Of a DNA stretch of 64,000 nt, positions 51,262 to 62,321 are shown in pieces. Source of the DNA: Erwinia billingiae Eb661 (GTDB taxonomy: Bacteria > Pseudomonadota > Gammaproteobacteria > Enterobacterales > Enterobacteriaceae); NCBI RefSeq assembly GCF_000196615.1, contig NC_014306.1, positions 4,650,001 through 4,714,000 of the forward strand, given 5' to 3'. Position 1 is the first letter of the stretch. Each line of letters opens with the position of its first letter. The position numbers and the translations under genes were made by a program. The notes under the pieces were generated by a model. It was not told the origin of the DNA and did not search any database. It saw only the letters and a list, made by a program, of their open reading frames with translations.

Positions 51262-52023
51262 TCAGCGATGCAGTTGAGAGGCAAAGTCGGGGCCAAGGGT
51301 ATCGATGGCATCGGTACAGATCGCATCGACACCCCACTTCAACAACTGTGCAGCCCTGTCGGCATCGTTCACCGTGTACACCAGAATACGTAAGCCGGAT
51401 TTTTTCAGCTCAGCCACGCGCTTCTCGTTCAACACCTTGTGATTGAAGTGAATCGACACGCACTGCAGTGCATCGGTCATTTCCTGCCAGTTATCGTGCC
51501 ATTCATGCAATAGCAAACCGCGTGGCAGCTCCGGTGCCGCCTCTTTCGCCGCGGCCAGTGCCACCGTTGAAAACGACGAGAGCAGCGGTGCTGCGGGTTG
51601 CATATGCCAGAGATCCCGCGCGGCCAGCGCCACCACCCGTCCGGTTTCGGCTTCCAGCCCGGTGGTGGGTTTGATCTCGATATTGGCCATCATCTGGTGC
51701 TCGGCACAGCGCTTCGCCACCTGCGACAGCAACGGCAGGCGCTGACCGGCGAAATCCTTGCCGTACCAACCGCCGACATCCAGCTGCACCAGCTTTTCCC
51801 AGGGAAGCTGCCCGGCAATTCCCCAGCCATTGCTGGTCCTGTCCAGCGTGTCATCGTGCAGCAGGAAGATCTCGCCATCCTGCGACAGCTTCACGTCAAA
51901 TTCGATCATCTTGTGGCCCAGCTTCGCGCCAACATCAATGCTGGCGAGGGTGTTTTCCGGGGCGAGTTTACCGCCGCCGCGATGGGCCACAATCGGGGGG
52001 TAAGGCCAGGCTTTGTTCATCAT
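51262..52023 (-). CDS. ugpQ: Glycerophosphodiester phosphodiesterase UgpQ
   Basis: A 253-residue cytoplasmic enzyme releasing glycerol-3-phosphate and an alcohol from glycerophosphodiesters as they enter through Ugp. The GDPD signature is clear: [42 protein letters not shown] and NIEIKP. Its start overlaps the ugpC stop by 4 bp (ATGA). It is last in ugpBAECQ. Confidence 0.95.
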   Translation of the reverse strand: MMNKAWPYPPIVAHRGGGKLAPENTLASIDVGAKLGHKMIEFDVKLSQDGEIFLLHDDTLDRTSNGWGIAGQLPWEKLVQLDVGGWYGKDFAGQRLPLLSQVAKRCAEHQMMANIEIKPTTGLEAETGRVVALAARDLWHMQPAAPLLSSFSTVALAAAKEAAPELPRGLLLHEWHDNWQEMTDALQCVSIHFNHKVLNEKRVAELKKSGLRILVYTVNDADRAAQLLKWGVDAICTDAIDTLGPDFASQLHR

Positions 52024-53090
52024 TCGAGCCGTTGTCCAGTAGAGGGTTCAAAGAAGTGTAGCGAGTCTGTCGGCAGATGCAGCCACAATGTGCTGCCAAT
52101 CGCCGGACGCTCGATATGCGGCAGGCGTACCACCAGCGACTGCCCGCCCCACTTGCCGTGCGCCAGATTATCCGCGCCCAGCATTTCCAGCGTTTCAACC
52201 ACCAGCGGCAAGCCGTCCTGCGGCGACGCGAGTTTAATATGCTCCGGGCGAATACCCAGCGTCAACGGGCGGCCCGCCCAACGCGCTTTCGCTTGCGGCA
52301 AGGGGATCGTAAAGCAATCGGACAACGTCAGCCGGCTGCCATCATCATTTAACTGGCCATCCATCAGGTTCATCGACGGCGCGCCAATAAAGCTGGCGAC
52401 AAAGCGCGTCGCCGGACGTTCATACACCTCCACCGGCGTACCCAACTGCTCCAGCACCCCTTTGTTCATCACCATTACCCGCTGCGCCAGCGTCATCGCT
52501 TCCACCTGATCGTGGGTAACATACAAGCTGGTGGTGTTCAGGCGACGGTGCAGCAGCTGCAGCTCAAGGCGCATCTGCACGCGCAGGCGGGCATCGAGGT
52601 TGGATAAGGGTTCATCGAACAGGAATACCGCAGGCTCACGCACAATCGCTCTGCCCATCGCCACGCGCTGCCGCTGGCCGCCAGAGAGCTCACGCGGGCG
52701 GCGATGCAGCAAGGCTTCCAGCTCCAGGCTTTTGGCGGCTTCCAGCACTTTCTGCCGCACATGCTCTTTGCCCATGCCGCGAATCTTCAGGCCATAGGCC
52801 ATGTTCTGCTCAACGCTCATATGCGGATAGAGCGCGTAGTTCTGGAACACCATGGCGATGCCCCGATCTTTCGGTTCAAGATCGGTGACGCGCTGGGTAT
52901 CGATATAGATATCGCCGCTGGTGACCTCTTCCAGCCCGGCGACCATGCGCAGCAGCGTGGATTTTCCGCAGCCGGAGGGACCCACCATCACCATAAATTC
53001 ACCGTCGCGGATTTCCACGTCGAGCGGCTGAATGATCTGATTTTTGCCGTCATAGGATTTGGTAACAGCCTGAAGTTTTACGCCTGCCAT
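52020..53090 (-). CDS. ugpC: Glycerol-3-phosphate ABC transporter ATPase UgpC
   Basis: A 356-residue MalK-type ATPase powering UgpAE. Walker [10 protein letters not shown] at 37-45, signature [14 protein letters not shown], Walker [14 protein letters not shown] and the C-terminal regulatory TOBE-like domain are present. Length equals E. coli UgpC. It follows ugpE after 3 bp. Confidence 0.95.
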   Translation of the reverse strand: MAGVKLQAVTKSYDGKNQIIQPLDVEIRDGEFMVMVGPSGCGKSTLLRMVAGLEEVTSGDIYIDTQRVTDLEPKDRGIAMVFQNYALYPHMSVEQNMAYGLKIRGMGKEHVRQKVLEAAKSLELEALLHRRPRELSGGQRQRVAMGRAIVREPAVFLFDEPLSNLDARLRVQMRLELQLLHRRLNTTSLYVTHDQVEAMTLAQRVMVMNKGVLEQLGTPVEVYERPATRFVASFIGAPSMNLMDGQLNDDGSRLTLSDCFTIPLPQAKARWAGRPLTLGIRPEHIKLASPQDGLPLVVETLEMLGADNLAHGKWGGQSLVVRLPHIERPAIGSTLWLHLPTDSLHFFEPSTGQRLE

Positions 53091-53093
53091 AAC

Positions 53094-53939
53094 TTATTTC
53101 TCGCTCTCAACCAGCCCGCGAACAAAGGCGCGCTGCATCACTAAAACAATCACAATCGGCGGCACCATGGTCAGCAGCATGGCGGTCATCACCAGATTCC
53201 ATTGGGTCGAGCCGTCACCGTTGCCAATCATGCTGCGGATACCGGCGACGGCGGTGCCAAGGTCCGCTTCGCTGATGATCAGCAGCGGCCACATATACTG
53301 GTTCCAGCCGTAGATAAAGGTGATCACAAACAGCGCCGCCAGGTTAGTTTTCGACAGCGGCAGCACGATGTCCCAGAAGAAGCGCATCGGGCTGGCACCA
53401 TCAATTCGCGCCGCTTCAATCAGCTCGTCCGGCAGGGTCATAAAGAACTGGCGGAACAGGAAGGTGGCGGTGGCGGAAGCCATCAGCGGCAGCGTCAGCC
53501 CGCTGTAGCTGTCGAGCATATTCAGGTTGGAAATCACCTCGACGGTCGGGAAGATCCTCACCTCAACCGGCAGCATCAGGGTGATAAAAATCATCCAGAA
53601 GAACAGCCCGCGCAGCGGGAAGCGGAACCACACCAGCGCAAAGGCGGAGAGGATCGACACGGTGATTTTCCCCAGCGTAATGCTCAGCGCCATGATCGCG
53701 CTGTTCATCAGCATCACGCCAAAGGGCGCGCTGTTCTGCGCCACGCCGTGCTGCCAGATGTTGGCAATGTTATCCAGCAAATGCCGGCCGGGGATCAGCG
53801 TCATCGGCACCTGGAACACTTCGCTGTTGCTCAGGGTGGCGGCAACAAAGGCCACATACAGCGGGAACAGCACGGTGAGGATCCCCAGTCCCAACATGAT
53901 ATGGCTGAACATCGTCAGCCCTGGTCGGTTCTCTATCAT
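53094..53939 (-). CDS. ugpE: Glycerol-3-phosphate ABC transporter permease UgpE
   Basis: A 281-residue inner-membrane permease with about six helices. The ATPase-contact EAA loop reads [27 protein letters not shown]. Length equals E. coli UgpE. The start overlaps the ugpA stop by 4 bp. Confidence 0.95.
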   Translation of the reverse strand: MIENRPGLTMFSHIMLGLGILTVLFPLYVAFVAATLSNSEVFQVPMTLIPGRHLLDNIANIWQHGVAQNSAPFGVMLMNSAIMALSITLGKITVSILSAFALVWFRFPLRGLFFWMIFITLMLPVEVRIFPTVEVISNLNMLDSYSGLTLPLMASATATFLFRQFFMTLPDELIEAARIDGASPMRFFWDIVLPLSKTNLAALFVITFIYGWNQYMWPLLIISEADLGTAVAGIRSMIGNGDGSTQWNLVMTAMLLTMVPPIVIVLVMQRAFVRGLVESEK

Positions 53940-54823
53940 TGGTAGCGCACCCTTTTCTCGACGTAGCGGAACTGGATCACCGTCAGAATAATCACCAGCA
54001 CCATCAGCACCACCGACTGGGCGGAAGAGGAAGAGAGGTCGAGTCCGGCAAAACCTTCGCGGTAAATTTTATAAATCAGCGTGGTGGTCGACTGCACCGG
54101 GCCACCGCCAGTGGCGGCGTCAATCACCGGGAAGGTGTCGAAGAAGGCATACACCACATTCACCACCACTAAAAAGAAGCCGACCGGGGTGATCAGCGGC
54201 AGAGATAACTGGAAAAAGCGCCGGACCGGACCCGCGCCATCAATGGCGGCGGCTTCCGTCAGCGATTTTGGAATGGACTGCAGCGCGGCAAAGAAGAACA
54301 GGAAGTTGTAGCTCATCTGCTGCCAGATCGAGGCCAGCACCACCAGAAACATCGCCTGACCGCTGTTTTGCGCATGGTTCCAGTCATAGCCGAGGTAACG
54401 CAGGAAATGGGTAATCAGCCCCAGACCCGGACTGAACAGGAACATCCATAACACCGCGGCGACGGCGGGTGCCACGGCGTAAGGCAGTAAAAACAGCGTC
54501 TGGTAGAAGCGCTTCAGGCGCAGGACATGGTCGACCAGCGCGGCAAAAAACAGCGAGACCACCAGCCCGATGACGGTGACCAGCCCGCTGAAAATCAGCG
54601 TGGTCAGAAAAGAGTCGAGGTAATACTCGTCGCCGATCAGGCGCCTGAAGTTTTCCATGCCGACAAAGGTGCTGGAAAGGCCGAACGGATCGACGCTTTG
54701 CACCGAATACCACAGGGCTTCACCGGCGGGCCAGAGGAAGAAGATCACGGTGATCAGCAGCTGAGGCAGCACCAGTAGATAGGGCAGCCAGCGCGAGCGA
54801 AAAACGGGACGGGAAGAAGACAT
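53936..54823 (-). CDS. ugpA: Glycerol-3-phosphate ABC transporter permease UgpA
   Basis: A 295-residue inner-membrane permease, partner of UgpE. The EAA loop is [25 protein letters not shown]. The ATG at 54823 gives [21 protein letters not shown] and the E. coli length; an ATG four codons earlier is in frame. A stable hairpin separates it from ugpB. Confidence 0.95.
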   Translation of the reverse strand: MSSSRPVFRSRWLPYLLVLPQLLITVIFFLWPAGEALWYSVQSVDPFGLSSTFVGMENFRRLIGDEYYLDSFLTTLIFSGLVTVIGLVVSLFFAALVDHVLRLKRFYQTLFLLPYAVAPAVAAVLWMFLFSPGLGLITHFLRYLGYDWNHAQNSGQAMFLVVLASIWQQMSYNFLFFFAALQSIPKSLTEAAAIDGAGPVRRFFQLSLPLITPVGFFLVVVNVVYAFFDTFPVIDAATGGGPVQSTTTLIYKIYREGFAGLDLSSSSAQSVVLMVLVIILTVIQFRYVEKRVRYQ

Positions 54824-54848
54824 AGCGTCGTCCAATATGAGGAGTAAG

Positions 54849-54878
54849 GGGCCGCGTTCACTACCCTCAACGCGGCCC
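54849..54878 (-). repeat. Intercistronic hairpin between ugpB and ugpA
   Basis: GGGCCGCGTT (54849-54858) and AACGCGGCCC (54869-54878), a perfect 10-bp stem with no T-run. It lies after the binding-protein gene, where such stems commonly protect the upstream mRNA and lower downstream expression. Confidence 0.65.
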
Positions 54879-54944
54879 TGAAAACGGTTTCAGGGGCGCA
54901 TCCAGCCGGGAATTGGACTGAATGCAGCCCCTGTGGGCGAAGCG

Positions 54945-56264
54945 TTATTGCTTAGCCGTCTGCTCAAAGCGGCGCAGCAGCAGATTGCCACGGGTCACCG
55001 CGTTATCCAGCGCCGCCTGCGGCGTTTTCTTACCGGTCCAGACGCCTTCCAGCTCTTCGTCGACAACGGTACGGATCTGCGGCATGTTGCCCAGACGCAT
55101 CCCTTTGGTGAACGCTAACGGTGGCTTGTTCAGCATCTGACGCGTGGCGATGTCCGCGCCGGGATTTTTATCGTAAAACCCTTGTTTGCGGGTCAGCTCA
55201 TAGGCAGCGGTGGTGATCGGCAGGTAGCCGGTTTTCTGGTGCCATTCAGCGGCGATATCCGGCTGTGCCAGGAAGGCCATAAACTCGGCCACGCCTTTGT
55301 AGGTGCTGGCGTCTTTGCCTTTCATCACCCACAGGCTCGCGCCGCCGATGATGGCGTTCTGCGGGGCGTCAGGGACGGTGGCGTCGTACGGCATCATGCC
55401 GACGCCGTAGTTAAATTTGGCGTAATGACGGATATCCGCCAGCGAGCCTGAAGACGCGGTGGTGATGCCACAATCGCCGTTGTAGAACTTGGCGGTGGAT
55501 TCATCTTTACGGCCGAAGTAGGTGAAATCGCCTTTCTTGTTCATATCTTCGAGCATCTGGATATGACGAACCTGCGTCGGCTTGTTGAATTCCAGCACGG
55601 TATCGGTGCCGTCAAAACCGTTGTTTTGGGTGGCGACCGGCAGTGCATGCCAGGCGCTGAAGTTCTCAATCTGTATCCATCCCTGCCAGCCACTGGCGTA
55701 GCCACAGGTCATGCCCGCTTTACGCAGCGCAGCGGCGTCCTTTTCCAGATCCTGCCAGGTTTTCGGCGGCTGATCCGGGTTCAGACCGGCTTTTTTGAAG
55801 GCGTCTTTGTTGTAATACAGCACCGGCGTCGAGCTGTTAAACGGCTGAGAAATCAGGTGACCACTGGCGTCGCTGTAGTAGCCCGCCACGGTCGGCACGA
55901 ACTGCTTCTCATCGAAGGCCACGCCGGCATTTTTGAACACATCGTAGACCGGCACGATCGCTTTAGAAGCCATCATGGTGGCGGTACCCACTTCGTAAAC
56001 CTGCAAAATAGCCGGCGCTTTACCTGAACGCACGGCGGCAATCCCGGCCGCCAAGCTCTGTTCGTAGTTGCCTTTGTAGGTCGGCACGATTTTGTAATCT
56101 GGGTGAGACTCATTAAAGCGTTGTGCCAGAGAATTTACTTCCACACCCAGTTCGCCTTCCATCGAATGCCAGAAAGGGATCTCGGTGGCAGCCAGTGCGT
56201 GACCGCTGAAGGTCAGTCCCAGTACCATGCAAAGTGCGGTTTTACGAAATGAGAACGATGTCAT
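54945..56264 (-). CDS. ugpB: Glycerol-3-phosphate periplasmic binding protein UgpB
   Basis: A 439-residue binding protein for glycerol-3-phosphate and glycerophosphodiesters. A signal peptide ([20 protein letters not shown]) ends at HALA before [12 protein letters not shown]. Blocks [12 protein letters not shown] and SFNSSTP-like [13 protein letters not shown] are family-typical. Length equals E. coli UgpB (438). It is the first gene of ugpBAECQ, behind a Pho-box array. Confidence 0.96.
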   Translation of the reverse strand: MTSFSFRKTALCMVLGLTFSGHALAATEIPFWHSMEGELGVEVNSLAQRFNESHPDYKIVPTYKGNYEQSLAAGIAAVRSGKAPAILQVYEVGTATMMASKAIVPVYDVFKNAGVAFDEKQFVPTVAGYYSDASGHLISQPFNSSTPVLYYNKDAFKKAGLNPDQPPKTWQDLEKDAAALRKAGMTCGYASGWQGWIQIENFSAWHALPVATQNNGFDGTDTVLEFNKPTQVRHIQMLEDMNKKGDFTYFGRKDESTAKFYNGDCGITTASSGSLADIRHYAKFNYGVGMMPYDATVPDAPQNAIIGGASLWVMKGKDASTYKGVAEFMAFLAQPDIAAEWHQKTGYLPITTAAYELTRKQGFYDKNPGADIATRQMLNKPPLAFTKGMRLGNMPQIRTVVDEELEGVWTGKKTPQAALDNAVTRGNLLLRRFEQTAKQ

Positions 56265-56328
56265 ATCGGTATCCTGTGCCCGGAGTCAATCGCGCGATAT
56301 CGCGCATTCTTATTGTTCGGGAAGTAAC

Positions 56329-56391
56329 ATGACACGGGAAAATGACGGAAAGATAACGGGTTTATGACGGAAAGGTGACAGGCAGGTGACG
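56329..56391 (-). promoter_or_regulatory. Array of Pho boxes upstream of ugpB
   Basis: Read on the minus strand, the PhoB half-site GTCAY/GTTAT repeats every 11 bp. Its plus-strand forms start at 56342, 56353, 56364, 56375 and 56386, and a sixth, off-phase ATGAC is at 56329. Consecutive pairs fit the CTGTCAT-N4-CTGTCAT Pho box. PhoB activation under phosphate starvation is known for E. coli ugp. Confidence 0.8.
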
Positions 56392-56434
56392 CACGAGGCG
56401 AGTGAATTACCGCCTTTTTTGCGCTGACGGGCAC

Positions 56435-56460
56435 AAAAAAGGGCGGGGAAAATCCCGCCC
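56435..56460 (-). terminator. Terminator of the liv operon
   Basis: GGGCGGG (56441-56447) and CCCGCCC (56454-56460). On the minus strand it is followed by TTTTTT, about 65 bp past the livF stop. Confidence 0.8.
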
Positions 56461-56526
56461 TGTCACCCCGACTTCGCCCGCAGGCGGCGGGCCTGGCGGC
56501 CTTGAAACCGCCGGGTTTACAACACA

Positions 56527-57237
56527 TTAGCCGCCGAGATAGGCACTGCGCACCGCTTCGTTCGCCAGCAAGGCGTCGCCGGTATCCTCCAGCACCACAT
56601 GGCCGTTTTCTAACACATAACCGCGATCGGCCAGCTTCAGCGCCTGGTTAGCGTTCTGCTCCACCAGGAAGATGGTCATCCCTTCCTGACGCAGCTGCTC
56701 GATGGTGTCGAATATCTGCTGGATAATGATCGGCGCCAGGCCTAACGAGGGCTCATCCAGCAGCAGCAGGCGCGGCTGGCTCATCAACGCCCGGCCAATC
56801 GCCAGCATCTGTTGCTCACCGCCGGACATGGTGCCGGCACGCTGAACGCGGCGCTCGTACAGGCGTGGGAACAGCTCATATACGCGCTTGATGCGGGTCT
56901 GATACTGCTGACGCTCGGCGAAAAAGCCGCCCATCGCCAGGTTCTCTTCCACCGTCATCCGTGAAAACACGCGGCGCCCTTCCGGCACAATGGCAATGGC
57001 TTCACGCATGATGCGCGCGGTTTGCCATTCTGTGATCGCTTTACCGTCGAAGGTAATCGATCCCTGCGTCGCGCGCGGCTCACCACACAAGGTGCCAAGG
57101 ATAGTGGTTTTACCCGCGCCGTTGGCCCCAATCAGGGTGACAATCTCGCCCTGATTGATATGCAGACTGACGTTATGCAACGCCTGAATTTTGCCGTAAT
57201 GGGCGCTGACGTTCTCGAGAGAGAGCATCGGATTCAT
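56527..57237 (-). CDS. livF: Branched-chain amino acid ABC transporter ATPase LivF
   Basis: A 236-residue ATPase of the LIV-I/LS leucine-isoleucine-valine system. Walker A GANGAGKTT, signature MSGGEQQMLAIGRAL and Walker B LLLLDEPSLGLAP are intact. It lies one base after livG and ends livKHMGF. Confidence 0.95.
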   Translation of the reverse strand: MNPMLSLENVSAHYGKIQALHNVSLHINQGEIVTLIGANGAGKTTILGTLCGEPRATQGSITFDGKAITEWQTARIMREAIAIVPEGRRVFSRMTVEENLAMGGFFAERQQYQTRIKRVYELFPRLYERRVQRAGTMSGGEQQMLAIGRALMSQPRLLLLDEPSLGLAPIIIQQIFDTIEQLRQEGMTIFLVEQNANQALKLADRGYVLENGHVVLEDTGDALLANEAVRSAYLGG

Positions 57238-57238
57238 A

Positions 57239-58006
57239 TCAGGCTTCTCCCAGATAGGCGCGGATCACGTCCGGATTGTTGCGGATCTGCTCCGGCGTGC
57301 CGTTTGCCAGCGGCGTGCCCTGATTCACTACATAAATGCGGTCAGAAATGCCCATAACCAGTTTCATATCATGTTCAATCAACAGTACCGAGACGTTGTG
57401 CTGGCTGCGCAGTTCGGCAATCAGCTCATCAAGCTCGTGGGTTTCTTTCGGGTTCAGCCCGGCGGCTGGCTCATCCAGCATCAGGATTTCCGGCCGGGTG
57501 ACCATACAACGGGCGATTTCCAGACGACGCTGCTGACCGTAGGCCAGGTTGCCCGCCTGACGGTTAGCCATTTCCAGCAGCCCCACGCGATCCAGCCAGG
57601 TGGCGGCACGATCCAGCGCGTCGCTTTCGGCTTTACGGAAGGCCGGCGTTTTCAGCAAACCGGCAAACACGCCGCTTTTCAGATGCTGATGCTGCGCCAC
57701 CAGCAGGTTCTCAATCACCGTCATTTCGCGGAACAAGCGCACGTGCTGGAAAGTACGGACAATGCCCATCCGGGCAATTTTTTGCCCCGGCTGGCCCGCG
57801 ATATCCTTGTCGCGCAGCATGATGCTGCCGCCCGTCGGCCGGTAGAAACCGGTCAGACAGTTAAAGACGGTGGTTTTCCCGGCGCCGTTCGGGCCGATTA
57901 ATGACACGATCTCCTGCGGGCGCAGCTCCAGCTCAACGTTATTAACGGCAAGCAGGCCGCCAAAGCGCATCATCAGGCCTTTTACGGCCAACAAAGGCTG
58001 TGTCAT
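57239..58006 (-). CDS. livG: Branched-chain amino acid ABC transporter ATPase LivG
   Basis: A 255-residue ATPase pairing with LivF. Walker [10 protein letters not shown], signature [15 protein letters not shown] and Walker [14 protein letters not shown] are present; length equals E. coli LivG. The start overlaps the livM stop by 4 bp. Confidence 0.95.
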   Translation of the reverse strand: MTQPLLAVKGLMMRFGGLLAVNNVELELRPQEIVSLIGPNGAGKTTVFNCLTGFYRPTGGSIMLRDKDIAGQPGQKIARMGIVRTFQHVRLFREMTVIENLLVAQHQHLKSGVFAGLLKTPAFRKAESDALDRAATWLDRVGLLEMANRQAGNLAYGQQRRLEIARCMVTRPEILMLDEPAAGLNPKETHELDELIAELRSQHNVSVLLIEHDMKLVMGISDRIYVVNQGTPLANGTPEQIRNNPDVIRAYLGEA

Positions 58007-59277
58007 GGCTGCTCTCCTTTTTCTACCGTCTTCAACTTCAGATGCGGACGCTTCATCGGCAGCAGACCCTGTGGCCGCCAGATCATCATCAGCACCATCA
58101 GACCGCCGAGCACCAGCATGCTGTACTCATTCAAATCACGCATCAGCTCGCGGGAAACCACCAGCAGCACCGCAGCGAGGATCACCGCAAACTGCGATCC
58201 CATGCCGCCCAGTACCACAATTGCCAGCACGAACGCCGACTCGGCAAAGGTGAACGATTCCGGGCTGACAAAGCCCTGGCGTGCGGCAAACAGGCTACCG
58301 GCAAAGCCGGCAAAGGCCGCACTGATGGTGAAGGCGGTCAGCTTGATGCGCGTTGGGCTCAGGCCCAGCGAGCGGCAGGCAATTTCGTCTTCACGCAGCG
58401 CTTCCCAGGCCCGTCCCAGCGGCATCCGCAGCAGGCGGTTAATCACAAACAGCGTGATGATCACCAGCAGCAACGCCACCATATACAGGAAGATAATGCG
58501 GTCGCTGGGATCGTACTTCAGGCCGAAGAAGTTATGGAAGGTGTCCCATCCGCCGTCGCGCACGCTGCGGTTAAACTCCAGACCAAACAGCGACGGTTTT
58601 GGGATCTGGCTGATGCCGTTCGGGCCACCGGTAATTTCGGTGTTGTTCAGCAGCAGAATACGCACGATTTCGCCGAAGCCGAGCGTCACAATCGCCAGAT
58701 AGTCACCGCGCAGCCGCAATACCGGGAAGCCGAGCAGCAGGCCAAACATCGCCGCCACCAGACCGGCCAGCGGCAGACACTCCCAGAAGCTCAGGCCGTA
58801 GTAGTGATTCAGCAAGGCAAAGGTATAGGCGCCAACGGCATAGAATCCGCCGTAGCCCAGCACCAGCAGACCGGAAAGGCCGACCACCACGTTCAGGCCA
58901 AGCCCGAGCATCACGTAGATCAGCGTCAGCGTGGCGATATCCACCGTGCCGCGTGAGACGATAAATGGCCAGGCCACGGCGGCAATGATCATTACCAGCA
59001 GCACCAGCTTTTGCTTCGGCGTGGAGCCGTCAATACCCGGCAGAACCATCGCCGGGCCGGAGATTTTTTTCAGGCTTTTTTGCAGCAAAGGACGCAGCAG
59101 CTGGAACAGGAACACCACCGCCGCGCCCAGTGCAATCCAGTTCCAGCGGACGCGACCGGCGTTATTCACCACCAGATGCGTGCCGTCGAGGTCGAGGCGC
59201 ATGCCCATAAAGAAGGCCGCCAGCAGCACCAGCATCAGCGCGGAGGCAACGGCGTTAACCAGGTTGAGATGTTTCAT
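58003..59277 (-). CDS. livM: Branched-chain amino acid ABC transporter permease LivM
   Basis: A 424-residue permease. The N-terminal extension (about 1-110) with three helices, typical for LivM of enterobacteria, precedes the conserved core ([38 protein letters not shown]). The start overlaps the livH stop by 4 bp. Confidence 0.95.
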   Translation of the reverse strand: MKHLNLVNAVASALMLVLLAAFFMGMRLDLDGTHLVVNNAGRVRWNWIALGAAVVFLFQLLRPLLQKSLKKISGPAMVLPGIDGSTPKQKLVLLVMIIAAVAWPFIVSRGTVDIATLTLIYVMLGLGLNVVVGLSGLLVLGYGGFYAVGAYTFALLNHYYGLSFWECLPLAGLVAAMFGLLLGFPVLRLRGDYLAIVTLGFGEIVRILLLNNTEITGGPNGISQIPKPSLFGLEFNRSVRDGGWDTFHNFFGLKYDPSDRIIFLYMVALLLVIITLFVINRLLRMPLGRAWEALREDEIACRSLGLSPTRIKLTAFTISAAFAGFAGSLFAARQGFVSPESFTFAESAFVLAIVVLGGMGSQFAVILAAVLLVVSRELMRDLNEYSMLVLGGLMVLMMIWRPQGLLPMKRPHLKLKTVEKGEQP

Positions 59278-60200
59278 ACTTTCTCAACCTCCGGACGGCC
59301 GAGAATACCGGTAGGCATTACCAGCAGCACCACAATCAGCAGCGCAAAAGAGACCACGTCTTTGTATTCGGTACTGAGATAAGCAGAGGTCAGCGCTTCA
59401 GCGATGCCGAGGATCAGGCCGCCCAGCATCGCGCCGGGAATACTGCCGATGCCGCCAAGGACAGCAGCGGTAAACGCCTTCATCCCCGCCATAAAGCCAA
59501 TGTACGGGTTAATCACGCCGTAGAACTGGCCGAGCAACACGCCGGCAACCGCCGCCATGGCCGCGCCGATAACAAAGGTCAGCGAGATAACACGGTCGGT
59601 GTTAATGCCCAGCAGGCTGGCCATTTTCAGGTCTTCAGCACAGGCGCGACAGGCGCGTCCCATGCGGGAATAGCGGATAAACAGCGTCAGTGCCAGCATC
59701 GACAGGAAGGTCACCACCCAGATCACCACCTGCATGGTGGAGATAGTGGCGGAGAAGCCGTTGCTCTCGCCCAGCGTCCACTGCCCGGTGATCAGGCTTG
59801 GCAACGCAAGATCGCGGGAGCCTTGCGTCAGGCTGACGTAGTTTTGTAAGAAGATCGACATCCCGATGGCCGAGATCAGCGCGATCAGGCGCTTGGAGGA
59901 TCGCACCGGCTTATAGGCCACGCGCTCAATGCTCCAGCCGTAGGCGCTGGCAATCACAATCGCGACGATAAAGCCGGCACCGATCAGCATCCAGCTGACA
60001 TCGATGCCCATCATCATCAGGGCCGCAATCACAATAAAGGAGACGTAGCTGCCGATCATATAGACCTCGCCATGGGCGAAGTTGATCATGCCGATAATGC
60101 CGTAGACCATGGTGTAACCAATGGCTATCAGCGCGTAGGTGCTGCCCAACGTTACGCCGTTGAACATTTGCTGCAGGAAATAGAGAAACTGCTCGGACAT
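59274..60200 (-). CDS. livH: Branched-chain amino acid ABC transporter permease LivH
   Basis: A 308-residue permease with about eight helices, equal in length to E. coli LivH. Conserved parts are [32 protein letters not shown] and [16 protein letters not shown]. It lies 159 bp downstream of livK, after two hairpins. Confidence 0.96.
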   Translation of the reverse strand: MSEQFLYFLQQMFNGVTLGSTYALIAIGYTMVYGIIGMINFAHGEVYMIGSYVSFIVIAALMMMGIDVSWMLIGAGFIVAIVIASAYGWSIERVAYKPVRSSKRLIALISAIGMSIFLQNYVSLTQGSRDLALPSLITGQWTLGESNGFSATISTMQVVIWVVTFLSMLALTLFIRYSRMGRACRACAEDLKMASLLGINTDRVISLTFVIGAAMAAVAGVLLGQFYGVINPYIGFMAGMKAFTAAVLGGIGSIPGAMLGGLILGIAEALTSAYLSTEYKDVVSFALLIVVLLVMPTGILGRPEVEKV

Positions 60201-60284
60201 ACCTTGCTACCTTACTTCTTTCCGCACGGGCGGAGAGAATGGAAAAAAACGCCCGGGAACCCTCACCAGACGTTTACTGTTACC

Positions 60285-60347
60285 GACGACCTGTTCGGTC
60301 GTCTTCACCGCTGTCAGCCTTCCCCGGACAGCCCCTGCCGCCGGGAA
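60285..60347 (-). repeat. Two intercistronic hairpins between livK and livH
   Basis: GACGACC (60285-60291) with GGTCGTC (60297-60303), and TTCCCCGG (60320-60327) with CCGGGAA (60341-60347, one bulge). They sit between a binding-protein gene and its permease genes, as in ugp, and may uncouple expression levels. Confidence 0.5.
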
Positions 60348-60359
60348 AGTATGGCTGAT

Positions 60360-61476
60360 TTATTTCACTGCGGTAGAAGAACCGTCCGCGTGCCATTTGA
60401 AGATGCCGAATTCAAAGCCTTTCAGATCGCCCTTCTCATCCCAGTTCAGGTCGCCCATCACCGTTGGCACCGCTGCGCCTTCCTTCAGATTTTTAGCGAT
60501 ATCGGCTGGCTCAGCACTTTTGCTGCGCTCCATCCCGGTGGTCAGCGCCTGCAGTGCTGCGTAGGTGGTCCAGACGAATGGGCCGGTTGAATCCAGCTTC
60601 TTCGCTTTCAGCGCATCAACAATCGGTTTGTTAGCTGGCACCTGGTCGTAACGCTTCGGCAAGGTCACCAGCATGCCTTCAGACGCAGCACCTGCGATGT
60701 TAGACAGCGAGGAGTTGCCCACGCCTTCTGGTCCCATAAACTGGGTCTTCAGGCCGGCAGCACGTGCCTGACGCAGCATCTGGCCCATCTCCGGGTAGTA
60801 ACCGCCAAAGTAGACGAAGTCGACGTTCTCTTTCTTCAGGCGTGCCACCAGCGTGGAGAAATCTTTGTCGCCCGCGGTGATACCTTCAAACATCACCACG
60901 TTGCCGCCTGATTTTTTCAGGCTGGCCTGCACGGAACGCGCCAGGCCTTCACCGTACTGCTGCTTGTCATGGATGACCGCGATGCGCTGAGGCTTGATCT
61001 CTTTCAGGATATAGGTGGCGGCAGTTGGGCCCTGGTCGGAATCCAGACCGGTGGTACGCATGAATCATCTTGTAACCACGGGTGGTCAGATCGGCGTTGG
61101 TTGCCGCCGGGGTGATCATCAGCACACCTTCATCTTCATAGATGTCGGAAGCAGGCTGAGTAGAAGACGAGCAGAGGTGGCCAATAACATAACGGATACC
61201 GTCATTGATCACTTTGTTGGCAACGGCCACCGCCTGTTTTGGATCGCAGGCATCGTCATATTCCACGCCAACCAGTTTGTCACCGTTCACGCCGCCTTTG
61301 GCATTGATGTCGGCAATCGCCTGCTTGGCACCGGTGAACTCCATATCACCATACTGCGCTACCGGGCCGGACATCGCGCCAACAATGGCCACTTTAATGT
61401 CTTTCGCCATGGCCGCGTGGCTCATCGCCAGTGCCACACAACCTGCCAGGAACGCGCTACCTTTACTGATTTTCAT
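60360..61476 (-). pseudogene. livK: Leucine-specific binding protein LivK, interrupted by a +1 frameshift
   Basis: The periplasmic leucine-binding protein is spread over two frames. The first (61476 down) has a signal peptide ([20 protein letters not shown], ending AMA) and the N-terminal lobe to TTRGYKMI, then runs on as nonsense. The second carries [20 protein letters not shown] to the end ([15 protein letters not shown]) and aligns with E. coli LivK. One extra base, C on the minus strand at 61062, between ATT and ATG restores a protein of about 371 residues (E. coli 369) if removed. No homopolymer is present. Either a recent mutation or an assembly error; all other liv genes are intact. 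It should lead the liv operon; no separate livJ is seen. Confidence 0.88.
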
Positions 61477-61863
61477 CCGAACTACCCCATCTGTTGTGAT
61501 TGCTGTTTTATTGCCGCTGGATCCCAGATAAAACGCTGAAGAAAGAGAGAGTTATCGGAATACGCGGCGATTTTTATAAATAAGGCTTTAATTTTCAGGT
61601 TATTAAACAGGAATATTCTGCTGTAAATCAACTGACACATTCAGAAATACCCAGGTCCCGCAGGATAAAACGCTGGTGGCAACGGTGGCTTTTTCAGCAG
61701 AATGGCAGTCTTTTATGCTGATTAATAGTTCGGCGATAAGCTTTCACGCTGGGTTAGCGCGTCGCACTAAACAGAATACTCCGTTTTCGCCGGGGAAAAG
61801 TTAAGCGCCCTTCTTTGGCTAAATTCGCTACAATATGCCTTTCGTACTCGTTCGGTATTCGTC
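61477..61863. other. 387-bp livK-panM divergent region
   Basis: An AT-rich stretch with no gene that must hold the livK and panM promoters. CAGGAATATTCTGCTG at 61608-61623 contains the palindrome GAATATTC flanked by CAG and CTG and loosely resembles an Lrp site (YAGHAWATTWTDCTR) with a 1-bp insert. Lrp control of liv is known in E. coli; the site here is tentative. Confidence 0.35.
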
Positions 61864-62259
61864 ATGAAATTGACCATCATCAGATTGCAAAATTTCACCG
61901 ATCAGGACCGCCTGGATCTGGCGAAAATCTGGCCAGAGGCTGACCTTGTTGCGCTTGAAGCTTCGCTGGATGAACATCAGCAGCTTTGGGCCGCCAAATT
62001 CAACGACCGCCTGCTGGCGGCAGTCAACGCGTCGATCCTCGGCACGCAGGGCGAGCTGCAGGATTTCATGGTGCGAGAGGTGACGCGCCGGCGCGGCGTG
62101 GGCAGTTACTTACTGAATGATTTGCTGGCGCAGAATCCGGGGATTGTGCAGTGGTGGATTGCGGACCGTCAGGTTGAGGATCGTGAGGTGATGGCCGCGT
62201 TTATGCGACAGGCCGGCTTTATTGCCCAGGTCGGCGGCTGGGGCTTTCTGGCGCAATAA
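61864..62259 (+). CDS. panM: PanD maturation factor PanM (PanZ)
   Basis: A 131-residue GNAT-fold protein that binds CoA or acetyl-CoA and triggers self-cleavage of pro-PanD, so linking CoA level to beta-alanine supply. The CoA-binding loop is seen as REVTRRRGVGSYLL, and LQNFTDQDRLDLAKIWP is the usual N-terminus. It lies divergent from livK; in E. coli livJ lies between it and rpoH, but not here. Confidence 0.94.
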   Translation: MKLTIIRLQNFTDQDRLDLAKIWPEADLVALEASLDEHQQLWAAKFNDRLLAAVNASILGTQGELQDFMVREVTRRRGVGSYLLNDLLAQNPGIVQWWIADRQVEDREVMAAFMRQAGFIAQVGGWGFLAQ

Positions 62260-62278
62260 CGGGCTGACTGAGAAAAAC

Positions 62279-62308
62279 AAAAAGGGCGACCGAAGTCGCC
62301 CTTTTTTT
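62279..62308. terminator. Bidirectional terminator between panM and rpoH
   Basis: AGGGCGAC (62283-62290) and GTCGCCCT (62295-62302) with a CGAA loop. Flanked by A on the left and seven T on the right, so both convergent genes can use it. Confidence 0.9.
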
Positions 62309-62321
62309 GTTACCGCATGGA

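Noticed and set aside
56261..56527. 88-codon minus-strand frame between livF and ugpB
   Set aside because: It runs through the liv terminator and the Pho boxes, so it is regulatory DNA.
58000..58956. 318-codon plus-strand frame over livM
   Set aside because: Antisense to livM and rich in Gln, His and Arg, as expected for the reverse of membrane-protein codons.
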